Shown here one piece after another: positions 15,376-23,265 of a stretch of 38,157 bases of DNA. Position 1 is the first letter of the stretch. Each line of letters starts with the position of its first letter. A program made the position numbers and the translations under genes. The notes under the pieces are model-generated. The model made no database searches. It was given only the letters and a program-made list of their open reading frames with translations, and had not been told where the DNA came from. The stretch lies in contig CAJUFR010000001.1 in assembly GCA_910585525.1 (NCBI GenBank), positions 80,589 to 118,745 on the forward strand. Reading direction: 5' to 3'. Source of the DNA: an uncultured Angelakisella sp. (lineage in GTDB: Bacteria; Bacillota; Clostridia; Oscillospirales; Ruminococcaceae).

Positions 15376-15618
15376 TGAAGGGCAGTATCTACAAAAGGAA
15401 AAACCGCTCCTGCAACTGCGCAAAACAAAAGTCTCGTTTTGGCCGCCGTGCCTGTCACTTCGAGTAACCCCCCTAAAAACGGAGAATTTTCCAGCCTTAT
15501 CTTATTTACAGCGGCCTTTTGGGGGCTTAGTCTCCAGGCAGTTACTATCGTCCTGTACTTTGGTAAGGCTGCGCAGCAGCCGTGCAGGGCCTGACAGCGG
15601 CGGCACGCCGCCACGCCG
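15376..15618. other. Intergenic region without a recognised gene
   Basis: No supportable coding frame was found. It holds short perfect hairpins near its right end (GGCTGC-GCA-GCAGCC and GGCGGC-AC-GCCGCC), which could slow or end the bofA transcript, but there is no T-tract typical of an intrinsic terminator. Nothing else was recognised. Confidence 0.5.
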
Positions 15619-15873
15619 CTACACCCAAAACAACTGCAACACCAGCATCGACACCACCCCTGGCGCCCCCAGCACCAGGCAAACCAGCATGGTGAACAGA
15701 TTCCAGGGCAGCACCACCCCGGTCACCAGTCCGGTGAGGTTCACCGCCGCCAGGGCGCCGACACCCATCGCTGCCGAACTTACCGCCGTTCCCACCGCCC
15801 TGCGGATGCGGATCAGCAGCACCAGCAGCAAAAATCCCAGCACCAAAAGCCCCGTTACCGTGGGGCTCGCCAC
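15619..15873 (-). CDS. bofA: Pro-sigma-K processing inhibitor BofA family protein
   Basis: Small membrane protein of 84 residues with N-terminal hydrophobic helices (about 5-22 and 30-55) and the family's conserved C-terminal block (VLPWNLFTMLVCLVLGAPGV). In Bacillus, BofA holds the SpoIVFB protease inactive in the outer forespore membrane until a forespore signal arrives, delaying sigma-K maturation. Start is GTG, overlapping the upstream TAG stop as TAGTG, so translation is coupled to the YaaL-like gene. The yaaL-bofA order is the same as in Bacillus, which supports the assignment and implies a spore-forming lineage. Confidence 0.85.
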   Translation of the reverse strand: MASPTVTGLLVLGFLLLVLLIRIRRAVGTAVSSAAMGVGALAAVNLTGLVTGVVLPWNLFTMLVCLVLGAPGVVSMLVLQLFWV

Positions 15874-16181
15874 TACCCCATGCTCTCCACCACCCCTTCA
15901 CTTACCGGTGCCGCCGGTGCCTCGCCCAGCGCCTCCAGGGGGGGCAGGGGGATGGCCTCTGTCTCGTCCCCCTCCTCCAGCCGAAGCTGCCGCATCAGGA
16001 AGCTGTAGTAGACCTGCAGGGACTTCAGCTGGTAGATGCTGGTGTCCAGCATCGCGTCATCGGTGGCGCAGTTGAACAGGTCCTCGGCACAGGCCAGCTG
16101 CAGCCGCACCTTGGCCAGCTTCTGGAGGATCCCGGTGCGCTCCGACGGCGGGGATGTCTTGGCGGCAAAAGAATAGTTCAT
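15873..16181 (-). CDS. yaaL: DUF2508 (YaaL-like) protein
   Basis: Protein of 102 residues, mostly helical, with the pattern typical of YaaL/DUF2508 (LQKLAKVRLQLACAEDLFNC, then DTSIYQLKSLQVYYSFLMRQ) and an acidic, Pro/Ala-rich tail. Start ATG 16181 is behind GGGAGGAA; an in-frame ATG 11 codons upstream lacks such a site. Function is unknown in the family. It is coupled to bofA as in Bacillus (recR-yaaL-bofA), but recR is absent here; rnpB lies upstream instead. Confidence 0.85.
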   Translation of the reverse strand: MNYSFAAKTSPPSERTGILQKLAKVRLQLACAEDLFNCATDDAMLDTSIYQLKSLQVYYSFLMRQLRLEEGDETEAIPLPPLEALGEAPAAPVSEGVVESMG

Positions 16182-16354
16182 ATTCGATTCCTCCCTTAGG
16201 TAGGGCTTGGGCACAAACCAGGCCCTACACTAATTTTATGCAGGGATTATGGCCGAATATGCCGGAATATATACTCCACTGGAAAAAATGTAAAAAATCA
16301 CCAAACACCCCTCGCCCCACCGTCAAGATACCTCCTCCTGCAACAAGAAATAAC

Positions 16355-16414
16355 AAAAAGCCCCCTCTGTTCGCGTCGAGCGACCGAAGGGAGCGGATAG
16401 CCCCGCCGCAGCGG
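16355..16414 (+). repeat. Dispersed intergenic repeat, copy A
   Basis: About 56 bases with the core TTCGCGTCGAGC, then GACCG, GGGAGCGGATAGCCCCGCCG. It matches copy B (25451-25507, opposite strand) with two substitutions and one indel. It lies directly beside the rnpB terminator. Non-coding. Confidence 0.8.
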
Positions 16415-16415
16415 C

Positions 16416-16459
16416 GGTCAGGAAAAACGCCCTCCTTTCGGAGGGCGTTTTTCCTGACC
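16416..16459. terminator. Bidirectional terminator after rnpB
   Basis: A perfect 44-base palindrome: outer arms GGTCAGG/CCTGACC, A5/T5 tracts, and a GC stem (CGCCCTCC/GGAGGGCG) around a four-base loop. The T-tract after the GC stem gives termination of rnpB on the minus strand, and the symmetry allows it on the other strand too. Confidence 0.88.
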
Positions 16460-16811
16460 GGACCTGTAAGCCGAGTTCTGTCGTGGACAACGATCTATCT
16501 TGGCCCGGTGTCGCCACCGGGCTCCAGCCACCTGAGCGGGACCGGCGGGCCGCCGTTATGTCCCTGTGCGGTGTTGCTTCGGGTAGGGTTTACATAGCCG
16601 CCCGGTCTCCCGGGCGCTGGTGAGCTCTTGCCTCGCCTTTCCACCCTTGCCGGGGCGGGATCAGAAGGTCCTGCCCGGCGGTATCTCTCTGTTGCACTTT
16701 CCCTGGAGTCGCCTCCGGCTGCCGTTAGCAGCTACCCTTGCCCTGTGAAGCTCGGACTTTCCTCAGACAGAGCCTTTCGGCTGCTGCCCGCCGCTGTCCG
16801 GTCCGGTCATT
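16460..16811 (-). ncRNA. rnpB: RNase P RNA, class A
   Basis: The minus strand carries the conserved landmarks of class A RNase P RNA in order: GAGGAAAGTCCGAGC (P4 5' side), then GGGTAGCTGCTAACGGC, GGGAAAGTGCAACAGAGAG, GGTGGAAAGGCGAGGCAAGA, and at the 3' end GATAGATCGTTG and ACAGAACTCGGCTTAC (P4 3' side). This is the catalytic RNA that removes 5' leaders from pre-tRNAs. A promoter lies just upstream and a strong terminator just downstream. End positions are estimated to within a few bases. Confidence 0.95.
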
Positions 16812-16818
16812 GACAATT

Positions 16819-16848
16819 ATTATAGCACAGACCCGCCAGAGTTTACAA
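16819..16848 (-). promoter_or_regulatory. Promoter of rnpB
   Basis: Minus strand TTGTAA (16843-16848) and TATAAT (16819-16824) with an 18-base spacer, ending a few bases before the RNase P RNA 5' end. It is back to back with the gdhA promoter. Confidence 0.75.
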
Positions 16849-16866
16849 CTTTTTTTCCGGGAAAAC

Positions 16867-16895
16867 TTGTAATGGAAAGGTTGTGGGGTTATAAT
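16867..16895 (+). promoter_or_regulatory. Promoter of gdhA-ilvE
   Basis: TTGTAA (16867-16872) and TATAAT (16890-16895) with a 17-base spacer, giving a leader of about 55 nt before the gdhA ATG. Confidence 0.75.
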
Positions 16896-16958
16896 GAATG
16901 GCAAAGAAAAAAGACGGCCCACACGATCCGCCGCCAGATCACAGGGGAGGTAACGAAA

Positions 16959-18311
16959 ATGGAATTCAAAAACAGCTATCTGCAAGGGGTCTACGAAACC
17001 GTGCAGCGCCGCAACGCCGGGGAGCCGGAGTTCTTGCAGGCGGTACGGGAGGTGCTGGAATCCTTCGAGCCGGTGCTGGAGAAGCGCCCGGAGTTGGAAA
17101 AGACCGGCATCATCGACCGCATCGTGGAGCCGGAGCGGATGATCACCTTCCGTGTTTCCTGGGTGGATGACAGCGGGAAGGTCCAGGTGAACCGGGGCTA
17201 CCGGGTCCAGTTCAACTCCGCCATCGGCCCCTACAAGGGGGGGCTGCGGCTGCACCCCTCGGTGAACGCCTCGGTCATCAAGTTCCTGGGGTTCGAGCAG
17301 GTGTTTAAAAACAGTCTCACCGGCCTGCCCATGGGCGGGGCCAAGGGCGGCTCCGACTTCGACCCCAAGGGCAAGAGCGACGGCGAGGTGATGCGGTTCT
17401 GCCAGAGTTTTATGACCGAACTGTACCGTCACATCGGCCCGGATACCGACGTCCCCGCCGGTGATATCGGGGTGGGCGCCCGGGAGATCGGCTATCTCTT
17501 TGGCCAGTACAAGCGGATCACCAACCAGTTCGTGGGGGTGCTCACCGGCAAGGGCCTCACCTACGGCGGCAGCCTTGCCCGGAAGGAGGCCACCGGCTTC
17601 GGCCTGTGCTACTTCACCCAGGAGATGCTGGCCGAGATGAAGCAGGACAGCTTCGCCGGAAAGACGGTGGTGATCTCCGGCTCCGGCAACGTGGCCATCT
17701 ACGCCTGCCAGAAGGCCACCCAGCTGGGGGCCAAGGTGGTGGCCATGTCCGATTCCAACGGCTTTATCTACGACGAGAAGGGCATCGACCTGGCGGTGGT
17801 CCAGGAGATCAAGGAGGTCCGCCGGGGCCGCATCAAGGAGTACCTGGACGCCGTTCCCACCGCCACCTACACCCAGGGCTGCCGTGGCATCTGGGGGATC
17901 AAGTGCGATATCGCCCTGCCCTGCGCCACCCAGAACGAACTGGACGGCGACGATGCCGGCAAACTCATCGCCAACGGCGTGATGGCCGTGGCGGAGGGGG
18001 CCAACATGCCCAGCACCCCCGAGGCGGTGGCCAAGTTCCAGAAGGCCGGGGTGCTGTTCGGGCCCGCCAAGGCGGCCAACGCCGGCGGTGTGGCCACCAG
18101 CGGCCTGGAGATGAGCCAGAACTCCATGCGGTACTCCTGGAGTTTTGACGAGGTGGACGAGAAGCTGCGCCACATCATGGTGGGCATCTTCCACAACGCC
18201 TACGACGCCTCCAAGGAGTTCGGCGACGCCGGCAACCTGGTGATGGGCGCCAACATCGCCGGCTTCCTGAAGGTGGCCGACGCCATGCAGTGGCAGGGCG
18301 TAGCATATTAA
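16959..18311 (+). CDS. gdhA: Glutamate dehydrogenase (hexameric, probably NADP-dependent)
   Basis: Cytosolic enzyme of 450 residues, the normal length of the bacterial hexameric GDH group. It interconverts 2-oxoglutarate plus ammonium with glutamate. The substrate-binding region KGGLRLHPSVN, the catalytic-lysine block PMGGAKGGSDFDPKGKS, and PAGDIGVGAREIGYLFGQYK with the catalytic aspartate are all present. A Rossmann motif follows (VVISGSGNVAIYA). NADP preference is inferred from similarity to the 450-residue GdhA class and is not proven. Start ATG 16959 follows AGGGGAGG; the open frame upstream lies in the promoter. It is followed after 16 bases by ilvE, so the two form an operon coupling glutamate supply to transamination. 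Confidence 0.96.
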   Translation: MEFKNSYLQGVYETVQRRNAGEPEFLQAVREVLESFEPVLEKRPELEKTGIIDRIVEPERMITFRVSWVDDSGKVQVNRGYRVQFNSAIGPYKGGLRLHPSVNASVIKFLGFEQVFKNSLTGLPMGGAKGGSDFDPKGKSDGEVMRFCQSFMTELYRHIGPDTDVPAGDIGVGAREIGYLFGQYKRITNQFVGVLTGKGLTYGGSLARKEATGFGLCYFTQEMLAEMKQDSFAGKTVVISGSGNVAIYACQKATQLGAKVVAMSDSNGFIYDEKGIDLAVVQEIKEVRRGRIKEYLDAVPTATYTQGCRGIWGIKCDIALPCATQNELDGDDAGKLIANGVMAVAEGANMPSTPEAVAKFQKAGVLFGPAKAANAGGVATSGLEMSQNSMRYSWSFDEVDEKLRHIMVGIFHNAYDASKEFGDAGNLVMGANIAGFLKVADAMQWQGVAY

Positions 18312-18327
18312 AAGGGGAGAGAGACAG

Positions 18328-19398
18328 ATGAAAATCAGAGTAGGGCTTACCAAGACCCCCAAGGCCAAGCCCGCCCCCGGCCAGAAGCTGGGCTTCGGGC
18401 GTATCTTCAGCGACCACATGTTTGTGATGAACTACAAGACCGGCAAGGGCTGGTATGACCCCCGTATCGTCCCCTATGGGGAGTTGTCCCTCTCCCCGGC
18501 GGCCATGTGCCTGCACTACGGCCAGACCGTCTTTGAGGGGATGAAGGCCTACTACGGGGAGAAGGGGGAGATCCGCCTCTTCCGCCCCGACCAGAACTTT
18601 GCCCGGCTCAACAACTCCAACCGGCGGCTCACCATCCCCCACATCGACGAGGAACTCTGCCTGGAGGGGCTGAAAAAGCTGATCCAGGTGGACAAGGACT
18701 GGGTCCCCCACGACCAGGGCTCCTCCCTCTACATCCGGCCCTTTATCATCGCCACCGACCCCATGCTGGGGGTGCGGCCGGGGGACGAGTACCTGTTCCT
18801 CATCATCACCTCCCCCTCCGGGGCCTACTACGAATCGGGGCTGGCGCCGGTGAAGATCTATGTGGAATCCAACTACGTCCGGGCGGTGCGGGGTGGCACC
18901 GGCATGGCCAAGACCGGCGGCAACTACGCCGCCTCCCTCATCGCCCAGGATGAGGCCCACAAGCAAAACTACTCCCAGGTCCTGTGGCTGGACGGGGTGG
19001 AGCAGAAGTACATCGAGGAAGTGGGGGCGATGAACGTTTTCTTCGTCCTGGATGGCGAGGTGGTCACCCCGGAACTCCACGGCTCCATCCTCCCCGGCAT
19101 CACCAGAAGTTCCTCCATCCAGCTGCTGCGGGATTGGGGCCTAAACGTCAGCGAGCGCCGCATCAGCATCGAGGAACTGGACAAGGCCAACGATGAGGGC
19201 CGGGTGCTGGAGGCCTTCGGCACCGGCACCGCCGCCGTCATCAGCCCCATCGGGGAACTGCGGTGGGGGGAGAAGAAGATGATCTTCCACGGCGGCAGCA
19301 TCGGCCAGCTGACCCAGCGGCTTTACGACACCCTTACCGGCATCCAGTACGGCAGGCTGCCGGACCCCCACGGCTGGAGCGTGGTGGTGACCGAGTAA
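18328..19398 (+). CDS. ilvE: Branched-chain amino acid aminotransferase
   Basis: PLP enzyme of 356 residues (fold type IV, class IV aminotransferase). It transfers the amino group between glutamate and the 2-oxo acids of leucine, isoleucine and valine. The PLP lysine is Lys195 in MAKTGGNYAASL. The downstream EEVGAMNVFFV and the phosphate-cup glycine region (AFGTGTAAVISPIG) match the family. The N-terminal 40-residue extension is like the larger BCAT2-type enzymes found in many Firmicutes. It shares the gdhA promoter and ends at a strong terminator. Either biosynthesis or fermentation of branched-chain amino acids is possible; the neighbouring peptide island makes catabolic use plausible. Confidence 0.95.
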   Translation: MKIRVGLTKTPKAKPAPGQKLGFGRIFSDHMFVMNYKTGKGWYDPRIVPYGELSLSPAAMCLHYGQTVFEGMKAYYGEKGEIRLFRPDQNFARLNNSNRRLTIPHIDEELCLEGLKKLIQVDKDWVPHDQGSSLYIRPFIIATDPMLGVRPGDEYLFLIITSPSGAYYESGLAPVKIYVESNYVRAVRGGTGMAKTGGNYAASLIAQDEAHKQNYSQVLWLDGVEQKYIEEVGAMNVFFVLDGEVVTPELHGSILPGITRSSSIQLLRDWGLNVSERRISIEELDKANDEGRVLEAFGTGTAAVISPIGELRWGEKKMIFHGGSIGQLTQRLYDTLTGIQYGRLPDPHGWSVVVTE

Positions 19399-19420
19399 AA
19401 CACCATAGATAAAACCAAAA

Positions 19421-19458
19421 CAGGCACGCCCGCAGCAACGGGGCGTGCCTGTTTTTTG
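19421..19458 (+). terminator. Intrinsic terminator of gdhA-ilvE
   Basis: CAGGCACGCCC pairs with GGGCGTGCCTG around a short loop and is followed by TTTTTT. Confidence 0.9.
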
Positions 19459-19523
19459 GGATAAACCTTCCGAAAAGGAGGAGGGAAGGGAGGAGAGGGT
19501 AGAGGGTGTGCCTTGGAGGCCGG

Positions 19524-19694
19524 TCAGCTTTGGGGGGGCTGGATGCTGCTGTGGGCGATCTTCCGCTTGAGGGTGGCGATGCCCTCCAGCCATTGACGCG
19601 CCTTGTCCAGATCGCCTTTGGCCTTTGCGGTCTGTAGCCCGTTCCGGTAGATGACCAGCTTGCTGTGCAGGGCTGCTAGTTCTCGGTTGTCCAT
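19524..19694 (-). CDS. Small helical protein of unknown function
   Basis: Frame of 56 residues starting at ATG 19694 behind AAGGAGGTG (spacing about ten). The protein (MDNRELAALHSKL..) is predicted helical with many charged residues (KAKGDLDKARQWLEG) and no membrane segment or signal. I do not recognise a family. The good ribosome site and an upstream promoter argue that it is real; its short length and the lack of a recognised homologue argue for caution. Confidence 0.5.
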   Translation of the reverse strand: MDNRELAALHSKLVIYRNGLQTAKAKGDLDKARQWLEGIATLKRKIAHSSIQPPQS

Positions 19695-19852
19695 GGGAGA
19701 GCGCACCTCCTTCTGGAACCCGATCGGTGTCGCTGCCGCTGTGTCGTGACGGGTAAAATGATGACATTTTTTCGCCGCCTTTTCGCGGCATGGCACAAAA
19801 AAGGTTCTACCACTGTTTTCGGGGCTGGATGGACCCCTTGTCTTTCCCTATT

Positions 19853-19858
19853 ATTATA
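19853..19858 (-). promoter_or_regulatory. Extended -10 promoter of the small ORF
   Basis: Minus strand TGT-TATAAT forms an extended -10 element in an AT-rich gap with no obvious -35. It would give a leader of about 150 nt. No riboswitch was recognised in the leader. Confidence 0.4.
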
Positions 19859-19922
19859 ACACAAGCAAACGCTAAATGACTAACGTTTTGGGGAAAAAAC
19901 TAAAATTTTTCTGTTTTGCACG

Positions 19923-19946
19923 AAAAAACGGGGCGCTTTGCCGCCA
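19923..19946 (-). terminator. Probable terminator of the prmC operon
   Basis: On the minus strand a short GGCG/CGCC hairpin is followed by CCGTTTTTT just after the prmC stop. The stem is short. Confidence 0.5.
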
Positions 19947-19958
19947 AAAAATGGAAGA

Positions 19959-20864
19959 TCATCCAGAAGGTGTCCGCCCCAGGACCACCCGGGCCAGGCC
20001 GGAAAGATCATTTTTTACCATGACCTGGCAGAAACCCGCCTGGGACACCAGGGCGGAGACCGCCGCACCCTGGTCCTCCCCGATCTCCAGCGCCAACAGG
20101 CCGCCGGGGGCCAGCAGGGGATAGCAGAGGGCCGGCAGCCGCCGGTAGAAGTCCAGCCCGTCCTCCCCGCCGTCCAGGGCCAGGGCAGGCTCCCGCTGCA
20201 CCTCCGCCTGGAGGCCCGGCAGTTCCCCCCGCCGGATATAGGGGGGGTTGGCGGTGATGACCTGGTACCGCCGTTCTGTCACCGCCGGGGGCAGGGCAAG
20301 GACGTCCCCCGGGACGGCGGTGACGTTGCCGCAGCTGTTTGTTGTGATGTTCCGCCGGAAGTAGTCCATGGCCGCCGGGGAGAGCTCCACCCCCCACACC
20401 TGGGCGTCGGGGCGGCAGGACCCCAGGGCCACGGGGACGCAGCCGCTGCCGGAGCAGAGGTCCAGCAGGGCAGGGGAGGGGAGGTCCTCCACCGCCGCCA
20501 GGGCGGCCTCCACCAGCAGTTCTGTTTCCGGCCGGGGGATGAGCACCCCCGGGCCTACCTGGAAGGGCAGGCCAAAGAACTCCCATTCCCCCAGCAGGTA
20601 CTGGAGGGGTTCCCCCGCCAGCCGCCGCTCCACCAGGGCCAGGTACTCTTTGGCCCTGTCCGGGTCGGCGTTTTCCCGCCCCCGGGCCAGCAGCGCCCCC
20701 CGGTCCAGGCCCAGGGCCTTCTGGAACAGGAAGGCCGCCTCCATGGGGGAGTTCCCCGGCTCCCCCCCGGTCAGCATCCGGCGCCCCAGCCGGTAAAGCT
20801 GCTCCAAAGAGCCGGCCCCGTCCCACACAGGGGCAGGGCCGTCGGTCTTGTTGGTAAAATCCAT
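19959..20864 (-). CDS. prmC: Peptide chain release factor N5-glutamine methyltransferase PrmC (HemK)
   Basis: Enzyme of 301 residues that methylates the glutamine of the GGQ motif in release factors RF1 and RF2 using S-adenosylmethionine. An N-terminal helical substrate-recognition domain (about 15-95) is followed by the methyltransferase fold. Motif I is DLCSGSGC (135-142) and the catalytic NPPY lies at 206-209 in ITANPPYIRRGEL. Start ATG 20864 lies five bases after the DUF1385 stop; a GTG three codons upstream is possible. Co-occurrence with DUF1385 is common in Clostridia, usually near prfA, which is not seen here. Confidence 0.93.
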   Translation of the reverse strand: MDFTNKTDGPAPVWDGAGSLEQLYRLGRRMLTGGEPGNSPMEAAFLFQKALGLDRGALLARGRENADPDRAKEYLALVERRLAGEPLQYLLGEWEFFGLPFQVGPGVLIPRPETELLVEAALAAVEDLPSPALLDLCSGSGCVPVALGSCRPDAQVWGVELSPAAMDYFRRNITTNSCGNVTAVPGDVLALPPAVTERRYQVITANPPYIRRGELPGLQAEVQREPALALDGGEDGLDFYRRLPALCYPLLAPGGLLALEIGEDQGAAVSALVSQAGFCQVMVKNDLSGLARVVLGRTPSG

Positions 20865-20869
20865 GCCGG

Positions 20870-21796
20870 TCACCAGTTGTCCGCTTCCTTGTCCTCGGGG
20901 ATCACCGCCTTCATGGCGGCGATGGCGATCTCCAGCATGCCGTCGTCCGGCTCGGCGGTGGTCAGCCGCTGGAGCCACAGCCCCGGGGCGGAGATGACCC
21001 GGGTAAAGGGGTTGCTGTACCGCCCCGCCAGCTTGATGAGTTCGTAGGCGATGCCCACCACCACCGGGATGGTCAGCAGCTTCAGCGCCATCCGCAGCAG
21101 GGGGCTGCTCCAGGAGATGAGGGAGGAGACCAGGATGGAGATGATGAGCACCAGGAAAAGGAAGCTGGTGCCGCACCGGGGGTGGAACCGGGGGTATTTT
21201 TTAGCGTTTTCCACCGTCAGTTCCTCCCCGGCCTCGTAGCAGGCGATGGTCTTGTGCTCGCCGCCGTGGTAGGAGAAAAGCCGCTTCACGTCCGGCACCC
21301 GGGAGGCAAGTCCCAGGTAGCAGACAAAGATAGCCACCTTCACCAGCCCCTCGATGAGGGAGAGAGCCCCCCCCGCCGCGACATAGGGCCGCAGCAGCGA
21401 GGTGACCCCGGTGGGGATGACCACGAACAGCAGCAGCGCCAGCCCCAGACCCAGCACCACCGCCACGGCGTTCATGACGTTGTTGGCGTTGGCCCCCAGC
21501 AGCTTTGCCAGGGCCTGGTCGAATTTGCTGGGCTGGTCCTCCTCCATCCCGGCCTTGTCGGCGGACTTCATCAGGCAGGTGAAGCCCACCTGCAGGGTGT
21601 CCACCATGTTGAAGATGCCCCGGACAAAGTAGGTCTTTTTGTACCAGGGGGTGGTCTTGGTCTTGTGGGTGGGCCAGCTTTCCAGGTCGACGGAGCCGTC
21701 AGGGAGCCGCACCGCCATGGCGGAGGTCACCGGCCCCCGCATCATGATGCCCTCGATCAGGGCCTGTCCGCCGATGGATGTCTTTTTTTCGCTCAA
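20870..21796 (-). CDS. DUF1385 (YqhQ-like) membrane protein
   Basis: Protein of 308 residues beginning with the family hallmark IGGQALIEGIMMRGP (about 8-22). Several membrane helices follow (about 110-130, 145-165, 225-270), and it ends with the conserved SAPGLWLQRLTTAEPDDGML. Function in the family is unknown; it is widespread in Firmicutes near prmC. The start is TTG 21796 behind AAAGGAAG, and it overlaps the histidine-kinase stop (TTGA), which indicates translational coupling of this housekeeping-looking pair to a two-component system. Confidence 0.88.
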   Translation of the reverse strand: MSEKKTSIGGQALIEGIMMRGPVTSAMAVRLPDGSVDLESWPTHKTKTTPWYKKTYFVRGIFNMVDTLQVGFTCLMKSADKAGMEEDQPSKFDQALAKLLGANANNVMNAVAVVLGLGLALLLFVVIPTGVTSLLRPYVAAGGALSLIEGLVKVAIFVCYLGLASRVPDVKRLFSYHGGEHKTIACYEAGEELTVENAKKYPRFHPRCGTSFLFLVLIISILVSSLISWSSPLLRMALKLLTIPVVVGIAYELIKLAGRYSNPFTRVISAPGLWLQRLTTAEPDDGMLEIAIAAMKAVIPEDKEADNW

Positions 21797-23229
21797 TCGC
21801 TTGTACTTCCTTTCTTGGTATCTAGGGGCAGGGTGATCTTGACCGAGGTGCCCTGGTCCTTCACCGAATCCAGTTCCAGGGTGCCGCCGTGCTTTTTGAT
21901 GATCTCGTCCGCCACCGCCAGGCCGATGCCGCTGCCCCGGCGGGTGGTGTGTCCCTTGTAGAACCGGTCCTTCACCATGGGCAGGTCCTCCTGGGAGATA
22001 CCGCAGCCGGTGTCGGACACTACCACGATGAAGCATTCCCCCGCCAGCCGGGGCAGCACCGTGACGGTGTCCCCGCTGTCCGAGTATTTTAAAGCGTTGT
22101 CCAGGATATTGACGAACACCTGGCGCAGCCGGTTGTGGTCCCCCAGCACCGGGGCGAAGAACTCCGGCTCGTCGTAGACCAGGGCCTTGTTCTCCTTTTT
22201 GGCCCGCTCGGTGAAGATGAGCACGGCGTCGGACAGTTCCGCCACCGCGTCCAGCCGCTCCTTTTCGATGACCAGGCGTCCGCTCTGCATCCGGGAAAAG
22301 TCCAAAAGCTCCTCCACCATGGAGGAGAGCCGTTCCGTCTCGTCCATGATGACGTGCATCCCCTTCTGGAAGGTGTCACGGTCCAGGTCGGGGCCGCCCC
22401 CCACCAATGTCTCCCCCCAGCCCCGGATGGCGGTGAGGGGGGTGCGCAGTTCGTGGGAGACGGAGGAGATAAAGTCGTTTTTGATCTTCTCGGAGTTGCT
22501 CAGTTCCTCCGCCATGTTGTTGATGGAGGTGCAGAGTTCCCCGATCTCGTCGTCGGTCTCCACCTCCAGCCGCACGGCAAAGTCCCCCTGGGCGATCTGC
22601 TTGGCCGTTTGGCCCACGCCGCCGATGGGGATGATGATGGAGTTGATGAAGTAGAAGCTGGTGTAAAGGACAAAAAGGACGATGGCAAGGCCCAGCAGGC
22701 AGGCGAAGAGCACCAGCGTCCAGATCTGCCGGTCGATGCGGGTGAGGGAGACCACGTACCGCATGGCGGAAAGGTCGTCGCTGATGATCCGGGACATGAC
22801 GGTGACCGCCATCACCTTCTCGCCGCTCTCGGCGTAGCCCACGAATTCACCCACCCCGGTCTGGGAGGAATAGGCCCGGTCGTAGTCCGGCATCTCCAGC
22901 GCATCCCCCGGCTCAAAGCCGCTGGAGGTGATGATGACGTTTTTGTCCCCGTCGATGGCCATCAGTTCGGATTGGGACTTGTACTCGTAGTCCTCCACCA
23001 GCCGCCGCAGCTGCACCGAAAAATCCACCGAACTGTCCCGGGAGTAGTTCTCCAGCAGGGTGGCCACAGCGTCGGAGCGGGACAGCAGGAACTGCCGGGC
23101 CCCGTTGTAGTAGTAGCTGCGCACCGAAATGGAGATGGCCACCACCATGGTCACCACGATGATGAGCATCACCCCGAAGCTGTTGATGAGCCATCGCTTG
23201 GTGATCTTTTTCATCTTCTTCGCCGCCAC
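21793..23229 (-). CDS. Sensor histidine kinase
   Basis: Membrane kinase of 478 residues. TM1 is at about 14-35, an extracytoplasmic sensor region at about 36-168, TM2 at about 169-195, and HAMP at about 196-250. The HisKA domain carries the phospho-acceptor His259 in SSVSHELRTPLTAI, and the HATPase domain has N-box NILDNALKYS and G-boxes SDTGCGIS and GSGIGLAV. Start is GTG 23229 behind AAGGAGGG. It pairs with the response regulator 36 bases upstream. The signal is unknown. A lipoprotein gene at the front of the same run may feed the sensor, which is inference. Confidence 0.93.
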   Translation of the reverse strand: MAAKKMKKITKRWLINSFGVMLIIVVTMVVAISISVRSYYYNGARQFLLSRSDAVATLLENYSRDSSVDFSVQLRRLVEDYEYKSQSELMAIDGDKNVIITSSGFEPGDALEMPDYDRAYSSQTGVGEFVGYAESGEKVMAVTVMSRIISDDLSAMRYVVSLTRIDRQIWTLVLFACLLGLAIVLFVLYTSFYFINSIIIPIGGVGQTAKQIAQGDFAVRLEVETDDEIGELCTSINNMAEELSNSEKIKNDFISSVSHELRTPLTAIRGWGETLVGGGPDLDRDTFQKGMHVIMDETERLSSMVEELLDFSRMQSGRLVIEKERLDAVAELSDAVLIFTERAKKENKALVYDEPEFFAPVLGDHNRLRQVFVNILDNALKYSDSGDTVTVLPRLAGECFIVVVSDTGCGISQEDLPMVKDRFYKGHTTRRGSGIGLAVADEIIKKHGGTLELDSVKDQGTSVKITLPLDTKKGSTSD

Positions 23230-23265
23230 GGGGAGCCCTCCTTTCCGGTGTTTTGATCAGAGAAA

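Noticed and set aside
16355..16414. CRISPR or attachment-site interpretation of the dispersed repeat
   Set aside because: The three copies are about 9-13 kb apart, in different orientations, without regularly spaced units, integrase or cas genes.
16725..18419. Long minus-strand open frame covering gdhA and part of rnpB
   Set aside because: It runs through RNase P RNA and antisense to an unmistakable glutamate dehydrogenase, with low-complexity composition.
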